Shown here piece by piece: positions 6,705-10,754 of a DNA stretch of 10,754 bases. The notes beneath the pieces are model-generated. The model was given only the letters and a program-made list of their open reading frames with translations. It ran no database searches and was not told the origin of the DNA. The position numbers were made by a program, and so were the translations under genes. Numbering within the stretch: position 1 is the stretch's first letter; each line of letters begins with the position of its first letter. The stretch is from NCBI GenBank assembly GCA_028701815.1, contig JAQVPY010000066.1, positions 1-10,754 on the forward strand. Direction: 5' to 3'. This DNA comes from Bacteroidales bacterium (GTDB lineage: Bacteria > Bacteroidota > Bacteroidia > Bacteroidales > BM520).

Positions 6705-7868
6705 TCAAAGTATCACCTTATGTATTCCATAGTCTCTCTGCATATTAATCACAGATACAACAGTCTTATAGTCGTCGGCATTATTCACAAAATCCACATT
6801 ATTTGTGTCAATTATCAATATTCGTTTATCCGTTTGCTGTTTGAAATACTCGAAATATCCGTCCTGTATCGACTGCAAATAATCGGCTGTGATAGTCTGC
6901 TCATATTCTCTTCCACGACGATGAATGTTATTTAGGAGATTGTCGACAGTAAGGTAAAGATATACTATTAAATCGGGCTCGGGCATCTTCGACTTAATGA
7001 TGTTAAACATAGTGGAATAAAGTTTAAACATATCATCGGGAAGTGTTTTGCGAGCAAATATGAAAGATTTAGTAAGAAAATAATCTGCTATGACCACATT
7101 TTTAAAGAGGTCCATGCTCGCAAGTTGCTCGTTGAGTTGTTTATAACGCGAAGCAAGAAATGTCAACTCGAGAGGAAACGCATATTTGTCGATGTCTTTA
7201 TAAAACTTCGGCAGAAAAGGATTGTCCTCATATTGCTCAAGTATCAGTCGCGCATTGAAATCCCTTGCCATATTAACCGATAAAGAAGTTTTGCCGGCTC
7301 CAATACAGCCCTCGATTGCGATATAATTATAATTCAGCGACTGCATCCCGTTTACCGGCTCCCCTCCTGAAAGAGACTCCCTTCCAAGAGGTTTAACAAA
7401 CAACTTGTCCTCACAGGCAAGGTATAACTCGTGAATTGTTTTATTATTTTCGGGATGAATAAAATTCGGAATAATCTCATTAAGCGGAGCTAAAACAAAC
7501 TTTCTAAATGGGATTTGCGGGTGAGGAATTTTCAGCCGCTCTTCATTCATAATAATGTCGCCATATAAAACGATATCAATATCTATAACCCTATTTTCAT
7601 AACCCTTATTCTCGGTTTTTATTCTACCCATACCTATCTCGATAGCCTTACATACATGCAACACATCGAAAGGTAATAAAACGGAAGAGAAAACCACCGC
7701 CTGATTATAGTAGTTCTTCTCATCTTTGTAGCCCCAAGGCTCGGTTTCATACAAAGAGCTCCTCTTTACAGGCTGCCCGAAAAATGTCGACAACCTGTCA
7801 ATAGCGGATTCTATGTTCACACGTCTATCGCCCAAATTTGTCCCGATTAGCAAAACAAGATCTCTCAT
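6705..7868 (-). CDS. folK: Fusion of HPPK (FolK) with a deoxynucleoside kinase
   Basis: A 387-residue two-domain protein. Residues 1-155 are 6-hydroxymethyl-7,8-dihydropterin pyrophosphokinase, which transfers pyrophosphate from ATP in folate synthesis. Its motifs are GTNLGDR (9-15), ETEPWG (41-46), GRIKTENKGYENR (81-93), IDIDIVLYG (95-103; the Asp pair binds magnesium) and IPHPQIPFR (114-122). After a linker (about 156-180) comes a deoxynucleoside kinase of the dCK/dGK family. It has P-loop GCIGAGKT (187-194), EQYEDNPFL (211-219; E211 is the likely general base), ADYFLTKSFIFA (261-272) and the lid RRGREYEQ (317-324). It would phosphorylate salvaged deoxynucleosides; which one cannot be told. 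A TTG-initiated frame starts three codons upstream, but ATG at 7868 gives the usual HPPK N-terminus. Monocistronic, divergent from sppA. Confidence 0.94.
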   Translation of the reverse strand: MRDLVLLIGTNLGDRRVNIESAIDRLSTFFGQPVKRSSLYETEPWGYKDEKNYYNQAVVFSSVLLPFDVLHVCKAIEIGMGRIKTENKGYENRVIDIDIVLYGDIIMNEERLKIPHPQIPFRKFVLAPLNEIIPNFIHPENNKTIHELYLACEDKLFVKPLGRESLSGGEPVNGMQSLNYNYIAIEGCIGAGKTSLSVNMARDFNARLILEQYEDNPFLPKFYKDIDKYAFPLELTFLASRYKQLNEQLASMDLFKNVVIADYFLTKSFIFARKTLPDDMFKLYSTMFNIIKSKMPEPDLIVYLYLTVDNLLNNIHRRGREYEQTITADYLQSIQDGYFEYFKQQTDKRILIIDTNNVDFVNNADDYKTVVSVINMQRDYGIHKVIL

Positions 7869-7921
7869 TAACAACAATTTAATATTTCAACAAAAATCCA
7901 ACAATATTAAATAAAAAAATA

Positions 7922-7929
7922 TACTTTTG
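7922..7929 (+). promoter_or_regulatory. Bacteroidota -7 promoter element for sppA
   Basis: The bases TACTTTTG match TAnnTTTG exactly. They lie in the 92-base spacer shared with the divergent HPPK-kinase gene, about 31 bases before the sppA ATG, so the leader would be about 25 bases. The -33 region is AT-rich without a clear TTTG. No exact divergent element was found for the minus-strand gene; the closest is a one-mismatch site at 7902-7909. Confidence 0.65.
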
Positions 7930-7960
7930 CAATATAATATTAATCAAAAAACTACTTATC

Positions 7961-9733
7961 ATGAAATTTTGGAAACAAGTATTTGCCACTATTGTTGGAA
8001 TAATCATTATGTGCTTTTTATGCTCGGTATTATCAATTATGGTAATATCGTCATTATCCTTCTTTTCTTCGAAAACGGCAACTGTTAAACCGAACTCCGT
8101 TTTATACATGAATTTTGATGTCGCCATCAATGATAATGCGCCTTCAGAATTTATACCGTCATTTAATTTTGCAGGGCAAGCCATTCAGCAGCCTTTAGGT
8201 TTGAATTCCATTCTCAAATGCATTGAAAAAGCCAAGACCGACGATAATATTAAGGGCATCTTCATCAACACGATGTCATTCAGCGGCGGCCTTTCCAAGG
8301 CTCATGAAGTACGTGAGGCACTCGAAAATTTCAAAAAGGAGAGCGGCAAGTTTATCGTTGCATATTCCAAGAGTATGGAACTCTCAGGTTATTATGTTTC
8401 ATCAGCCGCCGATAAGATTTTTATGAATACTGAAGGCAGTTTGAAGTTTTACGGCTTGAGCGGCACTATTATGTTTTATAAGAACATGTTAGATAAATTG
8501 GATGTCGATGTTCAAGTCTTCCGCCCCGAAGGCTGCAAATTTAAAAGTGCCGTAGAACCGTTTATCTTGGATAAGATGAGCGAGGCAAGCAAGGAACAGA
8601 CTAAAAAATATATGTCTTCTATGTGGAACAATATACTGCGCGACATCTCCACCTCAAGGAACATTTCCATCGACGACTTAAACTACTACGCCGACAACCT
8701 GCTGATAACAGGAAGTAAGGCGGCTGAAAAATACGGCCTTATTGATGAGGCGTCACATTATGACCTCGCAGAACAGTATGTCAACGTTCTTCTCGGTAAC
8801 GACTCCACCCGAAAACCGGAAACGATTACCATTTCTAAATATGCAGAAACAATTGCAAATGACAAGGAAGTCGACACCAGAGACAGAATAGCCGTAATTT
8901 ATGCAACCGGAAATATTATCGACGGCAAGGGTAACGAGTCGAAGATTGGTGATGTAACCCTATCAAAGCAGATTCAAGAAGCCCGCAAGGATAAAAATGT
9001 CAAGGCCGTCGTCTTACGCGTTGACAGCCCCGGCGGTAGCGCCCTCGCTTCAGAAGTCATTCTCAGAGAAATCATCCTGACAAAGGCCGAAAAACCTGTA
9101 ATTGCTTCTTTCGGAAGATATGCAGCATCAGGTGGATACTATATCTCATGTATGTCTGACAAAATTGTTTGTGAAGAGAACAGCATCACCGGCTCCATAG
9201 GAGTTTTCGGCATGTTGCCCGACGCAAGCAAACTGCTGCAGGAAAAAATCGGGATCACCATCGACCACGTAAACACAAATAAGAACTCCTCCCTGACACC
9301 TCCTTTCGAAGCTATGAGCGACGGATGGAAAGATTATTTCAACACTAATGTCAACGACGTATATACCACATTCATAAGTCATGTCGCCGAAGGCAGAAAC
9401 ATGACCGTTGAAGCAGTCGACGCTATTGCTCAGGGACGTGTATGGTTGGGCAGTGACGCTATCAACATCGGACTCGTGGATGAACTGGGCGGATTATCCC
9501 GCGCTATCGAAGTCGCCGCAGAGACAGCCAACATTGAGAAATATCAAATCACAACCTTCCCAAAACCTAAAGACCCATATACTCAAATTATGGAAATGTT
9601 TTCCGGCGATGACTATGAAGCCAATATGGCAGCAAAACTCGGCGTGCTATATCAATATTATGAGACATTAACGTATTTGAATGAGACATCAGGCGTTCAG
9701 GCAAGGTTACCTTATTATATTGACATAAAATAA
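7961..9733 (+). CDS. sppA: SppA, signal peptide peptidase (protease IV), 67-kDa two-domain type
   Basis: A 590-residue membrane-anchored serine protease of family S49, of the long form with tandem domains (the E. coli enzyme is about 618 residues). A single N-terminal helix (about 8-36) anchors it with the catalytic part outside the cytoplasm. The N-terminal domain holds the general-base lysine in KFKSAVEPF (193-201, K195), equivalent to Lys209 of E. coli. The C-terminal domain holds RVDSPGGSALASEV (353-366) and the nucleophile serine in AASGGYY (388-394, S390), followed by SITGSIGVFG (408-417) and QGRVWLGSDA (491-500). Both catalytic residues are present, so it should be active in degrading cleaved signal peptides and perhaps misfolded membrane proteins. 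It is preceded by its own promoter and stands alone. Confidence 0.96.
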   Translation: MKFWKQVFATIVGIIIMCFLCSVLSIMVISSLSFFSSKTATVKPNSVLYMNFDVAINDNAPSEFIPSFNFAGQAIQQPLGLNSILKCIEKAKTDDNIKGIFINTMSFSGGLSKAHEVREALENFKKESGKFIVAYSKSMELSGYYVSSAADKIFMNTEGSLKFYGLSGTIMFYKNMLDKLDVDVQVFRPEGCKFKSAVEPFILDKMSEASKEQTKKYMSSMWNNILRDISTSRNISIDDLNYYADNLLITGSKAAEKYGLIDEASHYDLAEQYVNVLLGNDSTRKPETITISKYAETIANDKEVDTRDRIAVIYATGNIIDGKGNESKIGDVTLSKQIQEARKDKNVKAVVLRVDSPGGSALASEVILREIILTKAEKPVIASFGRYAASGGYYISCMSDKIVCEENSITGSIGVFGMLPDASKLLQEKIGITIDHVNTNKNSSLTPPFEAMSDGWKDYFNTNVNDVYTTFISHVAEGRNMTVEAVDAIAQGRVWLGSDAINIGLVDELGGLSRAIEVAAETANIEKYQITTFPKPKDPYTQIMEMFSGDDYEANMAAKLGVLYQYYETLTYLNETSGVQARLPYYIDIK

Positions 9734-9759
9734 ATGACATGGTTTTTGTGACAATAAGG

Positions 9760-9777
9760 CTTTTTTGGACAAAAAAG
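9760..9777. repeat. 18-bp inverted repeat next to the lipoprotein promoter
   Basis: CTTTTTTG and CAAAAAAG are perfect 8-base inverted arms separated by GA. The element begins 26 bases after the sppA stop and ends two bases before the -7 element of the lipoprotein gene. As RNA it would be a weak A-U stem with a very tight loop, so it is a poor terminator. As DNA its two-fold symmetry and position between the -33 and -7 regions would suit an operator or a bent promoter tract. Confidence 0.6.
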
Positions 9778-9779
9778 TT

Positions 9780-9787
9780 TACTTTTG
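9780..9787 (+). promoter_or_regulatory. Bacteroidota -7 promoter element for the lipoprotein gene
   Basis: TACTTTTG matches TAnnTTTG exactly and is identical to the sppA element. Transcription would begin near 9793, leaving an unusually long AT-rich leader of about 75 bases before the ATG at 9868. A TTTG occurs at 9764-9767, but the 12-base spacing is shorter than the usual 19-21. Confidence 0.65.
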
Positions 9788-9867
9788 CACGATTTTTGTT
9801 GAACATTAAATTTTATGTATAAAAAAACAATAAACAAATTTGTATAACTAAATTAAAAAAATTTAAA

Positions 9868-10620
9868 ATGAAAAAGTTTAATTTGATCCTCGCTGTTTTA
9901 GTAGCAGCTGCTTTTGGAATGACATCATGTATTGAACCTGTTGCTCCGACTATCAACGTTGATTCAGAAATCACCATTGATTTATCCGATCTTACTACTA
10001 CCGCACTTTCCGGTACTATTGCATGCACCGACGGCTTATCAAAAGTTGTTTTCACAAGCAATTATGTAGACGGCAATTGGGCTGAAATCACAGTTAACGA
10101 GTTTAGCACAGGCAATTATGTATTTGCCTTAACAGGCGAAGAACTTTCAGCACGTGAAGGCCTCACAAGTATTGTTATCACTGCTACTTCATTAGAAAGT
10201 TTAACGGCTACCGCAACAGTTATCGTAAATATCGAAACTTCAGCACTCGAACCGGCTGCTTTCACATGGCAGAGAATAGGTGCTAATGCAGGCACAGGTC
10301 TCGCAGAATTCGGCTTAAGATGGGAAAGCAATGTTAAAGAAATTCACGCTATTATCCAAACCCTCGAAGGAACTGTTCTTTACGAACTCGATCCTACCAC
10401 TTGGACAAGCGTTGTAACAGAAGCTGACAAAGTTGCTGCTATCGCTGCAGGTACAGTTATCACCGACTATCGTGGTATTTCCGCAGAAGTCAACAAAGAC
10501 TATGACGTAGTTATCGCAACAATCGTTGGAACAGAATATCATTTGATCCACATCACCAGATGTGACAACGTTGAAGAAAATAACAACTGGACAAGAACTA
10601 TTACCGGCGAAGCTAAGTAA
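9868..10620 (+). CDS. Lipoprotein of unknown function with beta-rich, Ig-like-looking domain
   Basis: A 250-residue lipoprotein I cannot name. The signal peptide (hydrophobic about 5-18) ends in MTSC with the lipidated Cys21. After it there is no acidic K/D/E-rich cluster of the kind that marks surface export in Bacteroidota, so the protein may stay on the periplasmic side, though this is uncertain. Residues about 28-124 alternate Thr/Val/Ile-rich strands with DG and GN turns and look like one Ig-like beta sandwich. Residues about 130-250 start with AFTWQRIGANAGTGLAEFGL (131-150) and end in WTRTITGEAK, and appear to be a second domain. The leader is A-rich up to the ATG with no Shine-Dalgarno sequence, as expected for efficient Bacteroidota translation. 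Own promoter and strong terminator make it a single-gene unit. Confidence 0.88.
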   Translation: MKKFNLILAVLVAAAFGMTSCIEPVAPTINVDSEITIDLSDLTTTALSGTIACTDGLSKVVFTSNYVDGNWAEITVNEFSTGNYVFALTGEELSAREGLTSIVITATSLESLTATATVIVNIETSALEPAAFTWQRIGANAGTGLAEFGLRWESNVKEIHAIIQTLEGTVLYELDPTTWTSVVTEADKVAAIAAGTVITDYRGISAEVNKDYDVVIATIVGTEYHLIHITRCDNVEENNNWTRTITGEAK

Positions 10621-10637
10621 TATTTCATAAAACCAAT

Positions 10638-10678
10638 AAAAAAAGACATCGGTGATTTTTTCATCGATGTCTTTTTTT
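10638..10678. terminator. Strong intrinsic terminator after the lipoprotein gene
   Basis: An 18-base-pair hairpin is formed by 10638-10655 and 10661-10678 around a TTTTT loop, with only one G-U pair. The A7 on the left and T7 on the right flank the core GACATCG/CGATGTC. Because of this symmetry the element could stop transcription from either direction. It begins 17 bases after the lipoprotein stop. Confidence 0.9.
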
Positions 10679-10680
10679 GT

Positions 10681-10706
10681 CTTTACATGCCTTTACATGC
10701 CTTTAC
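10681..10706. repeat. 10-bp tandem repeat, 2.6 copies, before the last gene
   Basis: CTTTACATGC occurs at 10681-10690 and 10691-10700, followed by a partial CTTTAC. The array sits between the terminator and the ATG of the next reading frame, in the short spacer where promoter or leader signals of that gene would have to be. Confidence 0.8.
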
Positions 10707-10712
10707 TTTATT

Positions 10713-10754
10713 ATGACTAAAAAAGTAACAAAAAAGTCTTCCGCTGCGTCTCCG
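10713..10754 (+). CDS. N-terminal fragment of a gene cut by the window edge
   Basis: An ATG at 10713 opens 14 codons, MTKKVTKKSSAASP, with no stop before the window ends. The start is lysine-, serine- and alanine-rich and lacks a hydrophobic signal sequence, as in many nucleic-acid-binding or ribosome-associated proteins, but 14 residues cannot identify it. The AT-rich spacer before it contains the tandem repeat; I could not find an exact TAnnTTTG element, so its promoter is unresolved. Confidence 0.5.
   Translation, partial: MTKKVTKKSSAASP

Noticed and set aside
7879..8184. 101-codon minus-strand frame between sppA and the HPPK fusion
   Set aside because: It overlaps the start of sppA and its -7 element, and its C-terminal half reads AT-rich spacer as a hydrophobic tail. 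No family resemblance.
9734..9777. Possible sppA terminator
   Set aside because: The only inverted repeat is an A-T stem with a two-base gap and no following T run, so I list it as a repeat rather than a terminator.
9815..9847. Ten-codon open frame (MYKKTINKFV) in the leader of the lipoprotein gene
   Set aside because: It could be a leader peptide, but such short frames arise easily in AT-rich sequence, and there is no codon bias, amino-acid run or alternative hairpin to support attenuation.

Overview
The window looks like chromosomal DNA of a Bacteroidota (Bacteroidales-like) bacterium. The evidence is three promoter -7 elements of the Bacteroidota form TAnnTTTG (before the tolC-like gene, sppA and the last lipoprotein gene), A-rich leaders without Shine-Dalgarno sequences, AT-rich spacers, and protein families typical of that phylum. 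I see no RNA genes, insertion sequences, CRISPR array or phage genes. No gap between genes exceeds about 140 bp.

Layout. (1) 6-416, plus strand: a small two-helix membrane protein whose N-terminus resembles small proteins encoded after ECF sigma factor genes. It converges on, and overlaps by 4 bp, the end of the next operon. (2) 6620-413, minus strand: six tightly packed genes in the order outer-membrane efflux protein, lipoprotein HlyD-type adaptor, ABC ATPase A, ABC ATPase B, ABC-2 permease, ABC-2 permease. Together they encode a complete trans-envelope exporter of the YbhGFSR / RbbA-YhhJ type, with the double ATPase split into two genes and its own TolC-like exit duct. (3) 7868-6705, minus strand: a fusion of HPPK (FolK, folate synthesis) with a deoxynucleoside kinase. 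(4) 7961-9733, plus strand: sppA, a two-domain S49 membrane protease, divergent from the fusion gene. (5) 9868-10620, plus strand: a lipoprotein of unknown function with a long AT-rich leader, an inverted repeat beside its promoter and a strong intrinsic terminator. (6) 10713 to the edge: the first 14 codons of another plus-strand gene, preceded by a short tandem repeat.

How the genes work together. Only the six-gene minus-strand set forms an obvious machine. The two ATPases are degenerate in complementary ways. ATPase A lacks the Q-loop glutamine and the H-loop histidine but keeps a canonical LSGG signature. ATPase B keeps the glutamine and histidine but has a degenerate LPMGW signature. In a head-to-tail heterodimer this gives one consensus ATP site and one degenerate site. 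The substrate cannot be read from the sequence, and no regulator gene lies beside the operon.

Four reading frames extend upstream to a TTG codon, but an ATG 6-18 bases further in fits better. I moved the starts of the distal permease (1525), ATPase B (3420) and the HPPK-kinase fusion (7868) accordingly. Nothing in the window demands a wholly new system. The most informative items are the asymmetric ATPase pair, the HPPK-kinase fusion, the unassigned lipoprotein and two 10-bp tandem repeats in gene-proximal spacers.
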